DNA of 64,000 nt from Janthinobacterium psychrotolerans. GTDB taxonomy: Bacteria; Pseudomonadota; Gammaproteobacteria; Burkholderiales; Burkholderiaceae_D. This document shows, piece after piece, positions 35,166-44,079 of the stretch. Within the stretch, counting starts at the first letter, position 1. The number at the start of each line of letters is the position of its first letter. A program made the translations under genes and the position numbers. The notes under the pieces were generated by a model. It had not been told where the DNA came from, ran no database searches, and worked only from the letters and a program-made list of their open reading frames with translations. The stretch covers positions 1 through 64,000 of the forward strand of contig NZ_LOCQ01000047.1 of NCBI RefSeq assembly GCF_001677885.1, given 5' to 3'.

Positions 35166-35894
35166 ATGCACAACACGGTACATTTCATCCTGCAGGGCAA
35201 AGGCGGCATCGGCAAGACGCTGGTGTCGACCTTGCTGGCGCAATGGATGGTCGGCAAGGACGACACCGCCCTGCGCTGCTACGACACCGACCAGGAAAAC
35301 GCCACCTTCTCGCGCTACAAGGCGATGAACGTCAAGCATGTGCCGGTGATGACGGAAGGGCGCATGATCGACCCCAAGCGTTTTGACGCGCTGATGATCG
35401 ACATCCTGGAAACCGACGGCAACTGCGTGGTCGATAACGGCGCCAATACCTTTTCGCCGCTGATGGGCTACCTGCTGGAAAACGACTGTTTTGCCATGCT
35501 GGAAGAATCGGGCCGCAAGGTGTATATCCACACCATCGTCGGCGGCGGCGACACCCTGCACGACACGGCCACCGGCTTTGTCGCCACGGCGCAGGCGACA
35601 AAGGTACCGCTGGTGCTGTGGCAGAACGAACACTTCGGCCTGCTGCAATCGGCCTCGGGCAAGCAGTTCATGGAATCGCAGTCGTATGCCGAGCACCGCG
35701 CCCGCGTCAAAGGCAGCATCACCTTGTCGCAGCGTAACCCGGACACCTTTGGCGCCGACGTGAAAAAGATGAACACGGCGCGCCTGACGATGCAGGAGGT
35801 GCTGCAGAACGACAAATTCAACATCATGGAAAAACAGCGCATCAAGGTGGTCTACCGCGATATTTTCGAGCAACTCGACAAGGTGCAATGGTAG
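35166..35894 (+). CDS. TraL-like P-loop ATPase (orphan conjugation-type protein)
   Basis: A 242-residue cytoplasmic protein with a ParA/MinD-type P-loop QGKGGIGKT (10-18), YDTDQENATF, FDALMIDIL and CVVDNGANTFSPL. By memory it aligns along its length with TraL of IncP plasmids (about 241 residues): the DTDxxNATFxxYKAxNV, VHTxVxGGxxLxDTxxGF and FNIMxKQRIKxV positions agree. TraL acts in the plasmid transfer region beside traK and traM; its exact role is unclear. Here it overlaps by 7 bp a small TraM-like gene, but there is no relaxase, oriT or type IV secretion gene in the window. ATG 35166 follows GGAG. Confidence 0.75.
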   Translation: MHNTVHFILQGKGGIGKTLVSTLLAQWMVGKDDTALRCYDTDQENATFSRYKAMNVKHVPVMTEGRMIDPKRFDALMIDILETDGNCVVDNGANTFSPLMGYLLENDCFAMLEESGRKVYIHTIVGGGDTLHDTATGFVATAQATKVPLVLWQNEHFGLLQSASGKQFMESQSYAEHRARVKGSITLSQRNPDTFGADVKKMNTARLTMQEVLQNDKFNIMEKQRIKVVYRDIFEQLDKVQW

Positions 35895-36235
35895 TGGACC
35901 CGCATAAACTGCGCAGCCATGTGTTCGACAAGACCGGCATCAAGGTCGACACCGACGACCCCATCTTTGCCCTGGTGGCGCTGAACGAGGCGGTGCTGGC
36001 CGAGACCGTCGAGCGCCAGCTGGCCGTGCTCAATGCCGCCACCGACGCGCTGGCGGCGCAGGCCTGCGCCGCCGGCGGCCTGCCGCCGCCGGCAACGCCT
36101 GTCACTGTGGCGATGCCCGCCACACGCTGGTTCACGCCGCGCGAATGGCGCTTGCTGGGCGCGGCCGCCATCGTCTCGCTGGCCTGCGCCCTGCTGGTGC
36201 TGGGCGGCGCGGCGCTGCTGTGGCACCAGCCCTGA
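35888..36235 (+). CDS. TraM-like small membrane protein, partner of the TraL-like ATPase
   Basis: A 115-residue protein with a soluble N-terminal region and one membrane helix near the C-terminus (about 90-111, LLGAAAIVSLACALLVLGGAALLW). The segment KTGIKVDTDDPIFALVALNEAVL recalls the KHGIxVxxDDPI-type block of plasmid TraM proteins. Its start ATGGTAG overlaps the stop of the TraL-like gene by 7 bp, so translation is coupled. The pair could be an ATPase with its membrane tether. Confidence 0.6.
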   Translation: MVVDPHKLRSHVFDKTGIKVDTDDPIFALVALNEAVLAETVERQLAVLNAATDALAAQACAAGGLPPPATPVTVAMPATRWFTPREWRLLGAAAIVSLACALLVLGGAALLWHQP

Positions 36236-36263
36236 ACTCCTTACCCCCTCACTGGAAGCACGC

Positions 36264-39089
36264 ATGAAACCGATCAAACTGCTGGCCATCCCGGCCCTGA
36301 TGCTGTCGCTGTACGGCGCCCCGCTGACATTGGCCCACGCCGCCGAAGCGGCCGTAGCGTCACCCACCGGCGCCACCGCCGTGCCGAATATCGCCTACGA
36401 AAAATATACGCTGCCCAACGGCCTGGAAGTGATCCTGGTCGAAGACCACAAGCTGCCGGTTACCGCCGTCAATATCTGGTACCACGTTGGGCCGGCCAAT
36501 GAAGCGCCGGGCCTGACCGGCTTTGCCCACCTGTTCGAACACATGATGTTTGCCGCCACCAAGCACGTGCCGCGCGGCCTGGCCGACCAGTTGCTCGAAG
36601 GCGCGGGCGCCACCGATTCGAACGGCAGCACCGACTTCGACCGCACCAATTATTTCGATACCGTGCCGTCGAACCAGCTGGAACTGGCGCTGTGGACCCA
36701 TTCCGACCGCATGGGCTACCTGCTCGACGTGCTCGACCAGACGGCGCTGACCAACCAGCAGGACGTGGTGCGCAACGAGCGCCGCCAGAGCGTGGAAAAC
36801 GCGCCGTACGGCATCGTGCAGGAAGCGCTGTTCCATCAGCTGTTTCCGAAGAACCATCCGTACTACGCCAGCGTGATCGGCTCGCACGCCGACATCCAGA
36901 ACGCCAAGCTCGACGACATCAAGGAATTCTTTACCAAATACTATGGTCCGAACAATGCCAGCCTGGTGATCGCCGGCGACCTCGACAAGGCGAAAACCAA
37001 GGCACTGGTCAACAAGTACTTCGGCAGCTTCAAGCGCGGCCCGGCGGTGGATAAGCCGAACGTCGTGACGCCGCCGATCACGCAGGAACGCCGGGTGGTG
37101 GTGCAGGATCGCGTCGAACTGCCGCGCGTGTATTTCGGCTGGCTCACGCCGTCGGCGTATGCCAAAGACGATGCGGAACTCAAGATTGCCGCGCAAATCC
37201 TGGCCGGCGGCAAGTCCAGCCGCCTGTACAAGTCGCTGGTGTATGACAAGCAGATCGCCCAGGACGTGGGCGCCGACCAGGGTTCGGCCGCCTTGACCTC
37301 GATGTTTACCATCGACGCCACCGCCCGCCCCGGCCACAAGCCCGAGGAAATCGAACAGGCGCTCGATGCGGAGCTGGAAAAGCTGCGCACGGAAGGCCCG
37401 ACCGAGAAGGAAATCGAACGCGCCCGCAACGGTATCGAAACCATCATGCTGAGCCAGGTGGAAAAAGTCGGCGGCCGCGGCGTGGCCAACTTGCTCAACG
37501 AATACAACCAGTACACGGGCGACCCCGGCTACCTGGCAAAAGATATCGAGCGCTACCGCCAGGTGACGGTGGCCGGCGTGCAACGCGCGGTCGACACCTA
37601 CCTGAAAACCCAGGCGCGGGTGGTGGTCTACGGCGTGCCGGGCAAGCCCGACCTGGGCCCGGAAGTGGCGACGCCGGCGCCGGACAAAGTCAAGCCAGCA
37701 CCAGGCACGGCCATCAATGCCGACGAGCCTTGGCGCAACAAGGTGCCGGCCGCCGGCCCGGCGCCGACGATCAAGCTGCCACAAGGAAAATCGTTCACCC
37801 TGGCCAATGGCCTGACCGTGATCCACCACTACAACCCGGCCGTGCCGCTGGTAGCCAGCCAGTTGGTGATCAAGAGCGGTTCGGGCGCCAATCCGCTGGC
37901 CCAGCCTGGCCTGTCGAGCTTTACGGCGCAATTGCTGCAGGAAGGCACGGCCACGCGCAGCGCGCCGCAGATTGCCGATGAAGCGGCGCAACTGGGCGCT
38001 TTCCTGGGCACCGGTTCCGGCGCCGACAGCTCGTTCGCGCAGATGACGTCCCTGAAGAGCACCTTCCCGCAAGCGCTGGACCTGCTGGCCGACGTGGTGC
38101 AGCACCCGCAGTTCCCGCAACAGGAAGTGGAACGCCAGCGCGCCAGCCGCATCGGCAACCTGGCGCAGCAGCGCGAAAACGCCGGGGCCGTCGCCGCGCG
38201 CGTGGAAGCGGCCGCGCTGTATGGCCCGCAACATCCTTACGGTTATATCCAGCTGGGCACGGAAGCGGCCTTGAAGGCGACCACCCGCGCCGACCTGCAG
38301 CGTTTCTGGCAGCAGCATTATGTGCCGAACAATGCGGCCCTGATCGTCTCGGGCGATATCACGCAAGGCGAGCTGAAGGCGCTGGCCGAAGCGAAGTTCG
38401 GCGCCTGGAAAGCCGGTGCAGTGGCGCCATCGGTGACGGCCCTGCCTGCCACCAGCAAGGCCCGATTGATCCTGGTCGACAAGCCGGGCGCGCCGCAAAC
38501 GGCGCTGCGCCTGTCGACTATCGCGGTCGACCGCAAGACGCCCGACTACGCGCCGCTGCAAGTGATGAACGCGGCGCTGGGCGGCTTGTTTACCAGCCGC
38601 CTGAACACGAACTTGCGCGAAGAAAAGGGCTACACCTACGGCGTGCGCTCGCAGTTCCAGTACCGCAGCCAGCCCGGCCCGTTCTCGATCGCCGCCAGCG
38701 TGCGCACCGACGTGACGGGTGCGGCGGTGTCGGAAACGGTGAAGGAATTGCGCGCCATGATCGCCAGTCCCCTGAGCGCCAAGGAACTGGCTAACGCGCG
38801 CAATTCGCAGGTATTGTCGCTGCCGGGCCAGTTCGACACCAACGCCAGCGTCAGCGCCAGCATGGCCAGCACCTATGTCTACAAGCTGGGACTGGACTAC
38901 TACACCCTGCTGCCGCAGCGCTTTGCCAGCGTGACCGGCAAGCAGGTGCAGCAGGTGGCAAAGAAGTACCTGCAGCCTGAAAAGCTGATCGTGATCGGCG
39001 TCGGCGACCAGGCCAAGATCGCGCCGCAACTATCGAAGCTGAAACTGGCGCCAGTGGAAGTGCGCGACGCGGAAGGGAACGTCAAATAA
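36264..39089 (+). CDS. Periplasmic M16 zinc metallopeptidase, fused active and inactive halves
   Basis: A 941-residue protein with a signal peptide (cleaved near ALAHA, about residues 1-27). The N-terminal half has the inverted zinc motif HLFEH (H89, E92, H93) and the downstream acidic ligand region VVRNERRQSVEN. The C-terminal half (from about 505, FTLANGLTVIHHYNPAVPLV) repeats the fold but has SSFTAQLLQEG where the HxxEH should be, so it is catalytically dead. This matches M16 enzymes in which an active and an inactive subunit clamp peptides. It is immediately followed by a 120-bp inverted-end repeat. Confidence 0.92.
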   Translation: MKPIKLLAIPALMLSLYGAPLTLAHAAEAAVASPTGATAVPNIAYEKYTLPNGLEVILVEDHKLPVTAVNIWYHVGPANEAPGLTGFAHLFEHMMFAATKHVPRGLADQLLEGAGATDSNGSTDFDRTNYFDTVPSNQLELALWTHSDRMGYLLDVLDQTALTNQQDVVRNERRQSVENAPYGIVQEALFHQLFPKNHPYYASVIGSHADIQNAKLDDIKEFFTKYYGPNNASLVIAGDLDKAKTKALVNKYFGSFKRGPAVDKPNVVTPPITQERRVVVQDRVELPRVYFGWLTPSAYAKDDAELKIAAQILAGGKSSRLYKSLVYDKQIAQDVGADQGSAALTSMFTIDATARPGHKPEEIEQALDAELEKLRTEGPTEKEIERARNGIETIMLSQVEKVGGRGVANLLNEYNQYTGDPGYLAKDIERYRQVTVAGVQRAVDTYLKTQARVVVYGVPGKPDLGPEVATPAPDKVKPAPGTAINADEPWRNKVPAAGPAPTIKLPQGKSFTLANGLTVIHHYNPAVPLVASQLVIKSGSGANPLAQPGLSSFTAQLLQEGTATRSAPQIADEAAQLGAFLGTGSGADSSFAQMTSLKSTFPQALDLLADVVQHPQFPQQEVERQRASRIGNLAQQRENAGAVAARVEAAALYGPQHPYGYIQLGTEAALKATTRADLQRFWQQHYVPNNAALIVSGDITQGELKALAEAKFGAWKAGAVAPSVTALPATSKARLILVDKPGAPQTALRLSTIAVDRKTPDYAPLQVMNAALGGLFTSRLNTNLREEKGYTYGVRSQFQYRSQPGPFSIAASVRTDVTGAAVSETVKELRAMIASPLSAKELANARNSQVLSLPGQFDTNASVSASMASTYVYKLGLDYYTLLPQRFASVTGKQVQQVAKKYLQPEKLIVIGVGDQAKIAPQLSKLKLAPVEVRDAEGNVK

Positions 39090-39094
39090 AATCC

Positions 39095-39214
39095 AACACC
39101 GGACAAAACCGTAGCGAGCGAATGGGAGTTGTGGCCGAGACGCGCAACTGTGCGAATGCACAGTGAGCATCGCAGGCCGCAAATCACGGCGCGCAGTAGG
39201 TTTGGTCTGGTGTT
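39095..39214 (+). repeat. Dispersed intergenic repeat with 16-bp terminal inverted repeats, copy A (120 bp)
   Basis: The left end AACACCGGACAAAACC (39095-39110) and the complement of the right end (39199-39214) match at 14 of 16 positions. The interior contains GTAGCGAGCG, GGGAGTTGTGGC, GTGAGCATCGCAGGCC and CGCGCAG, all found in the same order on the opposite strand at 58269-58402. It exactly fills the gap between the converging stops of the M16 peptidase and the DUF2809 gene, so it may also serve as a bidirectional terminator. Confidence 0.85.
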
Positions 39215-39215
39215 G

Positions 39216-39617
39216 TTAACGTCGCTTGAACAAAGCGACATTATCGATGATCGCCGCCACGGCCACCCCGGCCGTGTAGGCGACCAGGTCGGCCCAGCCG
39301 AAGAACGAGCCCAGCACCAAGTGACCCAGGGTGTGGGCGCGGATCTCGACGATCCACGGCGCCTGGTAGAGCTGGCTGAACTCCACCGCGAAGCACACCA
39401 GCAAGGCCCACAGCGCCAGCTGCCAGGTGCGCATGCGGGTGGCAAAAAAGCCCAGTCCGAACACGATCATCATGGCCCACAGGGCGTCGCCCGGATATTT
39501 GCCCAAGCTATCGGGTAGCCACTGGGGAAAGGCGCGCGAGGCCAGGCCCAGCGCAATGACCACCACGGTGGCAGCAAGCTGCAACAGGCGGCGGCGTTCA
39601 GGTTTTACCAGAAACAT
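39216..39617 (-). CDS. DUF2809 family membrane protein
   Basis: A 133-residue protein with four hydrophobic helices. The pattern LGLASRAFPQWLPDSLGKYPGDALWAMM and FAVEFSQLYQAPWIVEIRAHTLGHLVLG is that of DUF2809, a small integral membrane family of unknown function. Its stop codon directly abuts the dispersed repeat. It lies downstream of, and on the same strand as, cysK with an 82-bp gap. Confidence 0.8.
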   Translation of the reverse strand: MFLVKPERRRLLQLAATVVVIALGLASRAFPQWLPDSLGKYPGDALWAMMIVFGLGFFATRMRTWQLALWALLVCFAVEFSQLYQAPWIVEIRAHTLGHLVLGSFFGWADLVAYTAGVAVAAIIDNVALFKRR

Positions 39618-39699
39618 ATTTCCTTCAAAGACGGGAGACGGACCGAACTATTGCGGCCCGTTCCGTATTGTACTGCGCGAATGTTCGCTAGCGAACAAA

Positions 39700-40632
<933 letters not shown>

Positions 40633-40673
40633 GGGGGAGTCTCCACGGTTGCAGGAGTGCCCAGTCTACCGCC

Positions 40674-40707
40674 TTTGACAGCAACGCGCGAGGGCGTTGC
40701 TGTCAAA
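40674..40707. other. Perfect 14-bp inverted repeat between the FKBP gene and cysK
   Basis: TTTGACAGCAACGC and GCGTTGCTGTCAAA flank six bases. There is no T tract after the stem on either strand, so it is not a standard terminator. It could be an operator for cysK or an RNA hairpin between the FKBP and cysK transcripts. Confidence 0.65.
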
Positions 40708-40714
40708 CAATCAA

Positions 40715-41179
40715 TTATTTAATATCAAGCAATTCGACATCGAAGATCAGTGCCGAGTTCGGTGGAATGTCGCCATTGCCGGCGCCGCGCGGACCATAGG
40801 CCAGCTCGCCAGGAATGATCAGGGTGCGCTTGCCGCCCACTTTCATGCCGGCCACGCCCTGGTCCCAGCCCTTGATGACCATGCCCTTGCCCAGCGGGAA
40901 GTCAAACGGGCCACGGCCGACCGAGCTGTCGAACTGTTTGCCGCGCGAATTTTTCGCCAGCGGACGGTACAGCCAGCCCGTGTAATGCACGCTGACGGTA
41001 TTGCCGGCGGCCGCTTCCTTGCCGGCGCCAACCTTGTTGTCGATGATGATCAGCTTGTCGGCGGCAGGACCGGGGCTCATCGATACGGCCGATGCCGGTA
41101 CGGGAGCGGGGGCCTGCGCCTGCGCCAGCGATGCGGCGACGGAGCAGATCAGGGCAAACAATACGGAGCTACGCGTCAT
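40715..41179 (-). CDS. FKBP-type peptidyl-prolyl cis-trans isomerase, exported
   Basis: A 154-residue protein with a signal peptide (SSVLFALICSVAASLAQAQA) and a single FKBP domain: VSVHYTGWLYRP, GPFDFPLGKGMVIKGWDQGVAGMKVG, RTLIIPGELAYGPRGAGN and LIFDVELLDI. It speeds proline isomerisation during folding in the periplasm. It is upstream of cysK on the same strand. The short Ala/Pro-rich linker after the signal peptide is a common feature. Confidence 0.92.
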   Translation of the reverse strand: MTRSSVLFALICSVAASLAQAQAPAPVPASAVSMSPGPAADKLIIIDNKVGAGKEAAAGNTVSVHYTGWLYRPLAKNSRGKQFDSSVGRGPFDFPLGKGMVIKGWDQGVAGMKVGGKRTLIIPGELAYGPRGAGNGDIPPNSALIFDVELLDIK

Positions 41180-41277
41180 GATGGTTACTTTCCTTGAGGT
41201 TCAATGAGATGTCAGTCATACCCTGCCATGCTTGATGGGCAGGATGCGCGACAATAATAGCAAACCATGGGAGCGAT

Positions 41278-41796
41278 ATGAAAAACTTGTCACCGCAGCC
41301 ACGCCTGTTCTACGGCCTGTGGCCCGATGCGGCCACGCGCGCCGCCTTCGCCGCATTGCAGCCGGCCGTCGGCGGCACGCCCTCGCGGCCCGACAAGCTG
41401 CACCTGACCATGGCCTTCCTGGGGCAGCGCGCGGCGCACGAGATGCCGGCGCTACTGGCCATCCTCGACGAGGTGCCGGCCAGCGCGATCACCTTGTGCT
41501 TCGACCATTTCAGCTATTTTCCCAAGGCCGAACTGAGCTGGGCCGCGCTGCGCGCAACGCCGCCAGCGCTGCTGGCCTTGCGCACGCAGCTGATGCGGCG
41601 CCTCGCGTGCGCCGGCCTGGCGCCCGCCTTCGAGCACGACCGGTTTACACCGCACGTGACCCTGGCGCGCAAGGCGGGACCGCCGCCAGCGGCGCCATTC
41701 GCACCGCTTATCTGGCAGGCCGATCAACTGGTGCTGGTCGAGTCGGTGAAAAGCAGCGGCGACTATCATGTTCTCGCCAGCCGCCAGCTTGTTTGA
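41278..41796 (+). CDS. thpR: RNA 2',3'-cyclic phosphodiesterase
   Basis: A 172-residue member of the 2H phosphoesterase family (ThpR/LigT). The two catalytic HxTx motifs are HLTMAFLG (about 42-49) and FTPHVTLAR (about 122-130). The N-terminal RLFYGLWPDAATRAAF and C-terminal LVLVESVKSSGDYHVL blocks are typical. It opens 2',3'-cyclic phosphates on RNA ends to 2'-phosphates. Its stop is four bases from the stop of the convergent tcdA gene. Confidence 0.9.
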   Translation: MKNLSPQPRLFYGLWPDAATRAAFAALQPAVGGTPSRPDKLHLTMAFLGQRAAHEMPALLAILDEVPASAITLCFDHFSYFPKAELSWAALRATPPALLALRTQLMRRLACAGLAPAFEHDRFTPHVTLARKAGPPPAAPFAPLIWQADQLVLVESVKSSGDYHVLASRQLV

Positions 41797-41800
41797 ACGC

Positions 41801-42643
41801 TCAGGCGGCGTCGGGCAAGGCTTCTGCCTGCGGCTGGCGCAGGCTGTTCAGGGCATGCGCGGCGGCCACCATGCCGAAGCTGGCCGTGACCACCACGCTG
41901 GAGCCAAAACCGGCACAGTTCAGGCCGGTCACGCCGGCGGCGGCATCACCGATCTCGCAGGCCTCGCCGGTGTCAGGGGTCGTCAATGGCTCCATCGAAA
42001 ACACGGCGTCGACATTGAATTTGTTTTTCACGCCGCGCGGAAAACCGTAGTCGGTGCGCAAATGCTTGCGCACACGCTTGAGCAGCGGTTCCTGCTCGGT
42101 TTTGGCCAGGTCGCGCACGGCGATCAGCGTCGGGTCGGTCTGGCCGCCGGCACTGCCGATGGTCAGCATCGGCAGGTTGCGGCCACGGCAATAAGCGATC
42201 AGCGCCGCTTTCGAACGGGCATTGTCGATGGCGTCGACCAGGTAATCGAAATGCTGGCCGCCCAGCAACTGCTCCAGGTTATCGGGTGCAATAAAGTCTT
42301 CGACTTGCGTGACCTGGCAGAATGGGTTGATCAGGCTGATGCGTTCGGCCAGTGCCGTGATCTTGGCCTTGCCGATGGTGTCGCTCATGGCCTGGATCTG
42401 GCGGTTGATATTCGACTCGGCCACGTTATCGAGGTCGATCAGGGTCAAATGTCCGACGGCGCTGCGGGCCAAAGCTTCGACGATCCAGGAACCGACGCCG
42501 CCCACGCCGATCACACACACATGGGCGGCGCGAAAACGCGCCAGCGCCGGCGCGCCATACAGGCGGGCAATGCCGCCGAAACGGCGGTCAAAATCGATCT
42601 CGGTCAAGTCCGGGGAAATAAGTTCATGGGTGGAGGTATGCAT
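41801..42643 (-). CDS. tcdA: tRNA threonylcarbamoyladenosine dehydratase
   Basis: A 280-residue E1-like enzyme (CsdL/TcdA) that cyclises t6A37 in tRNA to ct6A using ATP. The nucleotide-binding VIGVGGVGSWIVEALARSAVG, LTLIDLDNVAESNINRQIQA and VDAIDNARSKAALI are present. It diverges from the hemerythrin-PdxH gene. A synthase for t6A (tsaC/sua5) is encoded elsewhere in this window at 48987-49997. Confidence 0.93.
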   Translation of the reverse strand: MHTSTHELISPDLTEIDFDRRFGGIARLYGAPALARFRAAHVCVIGVGGVGSWIVEALARSAVGHLTLIDLDNVAESNINRQIQAMSDTIGKAKITALAERISLINPFCQVTQVEDFIAPDNLEQLLGGQHFDYLVDAIDNARSKAALIAYCRGRNLPMLTIGSAGGQTDPTLIAVRDLAKTEQEPLLKRVRKHLRTDYGFPRGVKNKFNVDAVFSMEPLTTPDTGEACEIGDAAAGVTGLNCAGFGSSVVVTASFGMVAAAHALNSLRQPQAEALPDAA

Positions 42644-42766
42644 GGCGCCATTTTAACGGACACGGCGCTGACGGATATTCTAAAATGGCCGACAGCAGCG
42701 CCCGGCAGGCAACACTGTCGCCGCGCCCCAACACTGCACAACCCCTGATTAACTGGAAAGCACACC

Positions 42767-43963
42767 ATGACCGTTCCGCTGTTCGACTCCGTTCCCGGCT
42801 TTGACCAGCCGATTGCCGTGCTCAAGCATTGCCACGACAAGATCCGCAAGCAGCTGGCCACCCTGCAAAACCTGCTGGCCTACCTGCCGCAGCAAGGCAA
42901 TACGATCGCGGCGCAGCAGGCGGCCAAGGCGGTGTTGCAATATTTCAATAAAGCCGCTCACCTGCATCACGACGATGAAGAACAGGACCTGATGCCGATG
43001 CTGCAGGCCACCGCCAGCGGCGCGGACGCCGCCCTGCTGGCAACCCTGGTGCCCGAGATCCTGGCCGACCACCAGCGCATGGACCAGGCCTGGTCCACCC
43101 TGCGCCCGCAGCTCGACGCGATCGCCACCGGCGCCAGCACCGAGCTGTCCGTTGACGGCGTGAACGCCTATGTCGACGCCTATCACGCCCACATGAGCAA
43201 GGAAGAGGGGCAACTGGCACCGATGGCCAAGCGCCTGTTCAGCGCCCGGCAGATGGAACAACTGGGCACGGCGATGCAGCGCCGGCGCGGCATTGCGCCG
43301 GAAGCAGCACCGGCGGCCGACCCTGCCGCCGCGCTGGCCGCCATGCGTACCGATTACCTGCATTCGAGCCTGTCCGAAGCCGACGTGCTGGCCGACCCTA
43401 TCGCGCAATTTCAGAAATGGTTCGACGAGGCGCTCAAGGCCCAGGTCGGCGAACCGAACGCCATGACCTTGTCCACCGTCGGTCCCGAAGGCAAGCCAAG
43501 CTCGCGCATCGTGCTGATCAAGCAATTCGACCAGCACGGCTTTACCTGGTACACCAATTACAACAGCGAAAAAGGCCAGCAGTTGCAGGACAATCCCAAC
43601 GCCGCGCTGCTGTTTTTCTGGCGCGAACTGGAGCGCCAGGTACGCATCGAAGGCACGGTGGTGAAAACCTCGGCCGCCGAGAGCGACGAGTATTTCAATG
43701 TGCGCCCCTTGCAAAGCCGCCTGGCGGCGATCGCCTCGCAGCAAAGCGCGCCGATTGCCAGCCGCGCCGCACTGGAAGCGAACTTCGACGCCGTCGCCGC
43801 CGCAGCCGGCGAAGCGCCGCCGCGCCCTGAACACTGGGGCGGCTACCGCCTGCAACCGGAACGCATCGAATTCTGGCAAGGCCGCCGTTCGCGCTTCCAC
43901 GACCGCATCGTGTTTGTGCGCGGCGCCGATGGCGCATGGCGCATGGAACGCCTGCAACCCTGA
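42767..43963 (+). CDS. pdxH: Hemerythrin-like domain fused to pyridoxamine 5'-phosphate oxidase
   Basis: One 398-residue frame. Residues about 10-155 form a four-helix hemerythrin-type bundle with the iron-ligand pattern H21/H23, H65-H68 with E71/E72, H102, H140/H142 with E146/E147. After a short Ala/Pro linker (about 178-192), [19 protein letters not shown] begins a complete Pdx[60 protein letters not shown] and FHDRIVF. PdxH oxidises pyridoxamine or pyridoxine phosphate to PLP with FMN and oxygen, releasing peroxide. A separate PdxH start at 43343 has no ribosome-binding site. The usual PdxH is about 210 residues; I do not know this fusion from other groups. Confidence 0.85.
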   Translation: MTVPLFDSVPGFDQPIAVLKHCHDKIRKQLATLQNLLAYLPQQGNTIAAQQAAKAVLQYFNKAAHLHHDDEEQDLMPMLQATASGADAALLATLVPEILADHQRMDQAWSTLRPQLDAIATGASTELSVDGVNAYVDAYHAHMSKEEGQLAPMAKRLFSARQMEQLGTAMQRRRGIAPEAAPAADPAAALAAMRTDYLHSSLSEADVLADPIAQFQKWFDEALKAQVGEPNAMTLSTVGPEGKPSSRIVLIKQFDQHGFTWYTNYNSEKGQQLQDNPNAALLFFWRELERQVRIEGTVVKTSAAESDEYFNVRPLQSRLAAIASQQSAPIASRAALEANFDAVAAAAGEAPPRPEHWGGYRLQPERIEFWQGRRSRFHDRIVFVRGADGAWRMERLQP

Positions 43964-44079
43964 CCTTGCAGGCGCAAAGCAAACTGGTCAATATCGGTGT
44001 AGGCTGCGATGGGCAGGATCTGAATAATATTGTTGTTCAATTAACGGCCGCCAGCGCGGCCGCTGCATTGGAGGCCATC

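Noticed and set aside
35166..36235. Plasmid or chromosome partition (parAB) locus
   Set aside because: The ATPase resembles TraL rather than ParA, the partner has a membrane helix and no ParB-type HTH, and no parS-like repeats are seen.
36360..39029. Minus-strand open frame of almost 890 codons opposite the M16 peptidase
   Set aside because: Antisense shadow of a gene with a signal peptide and HxxEH motif on the plus strand.
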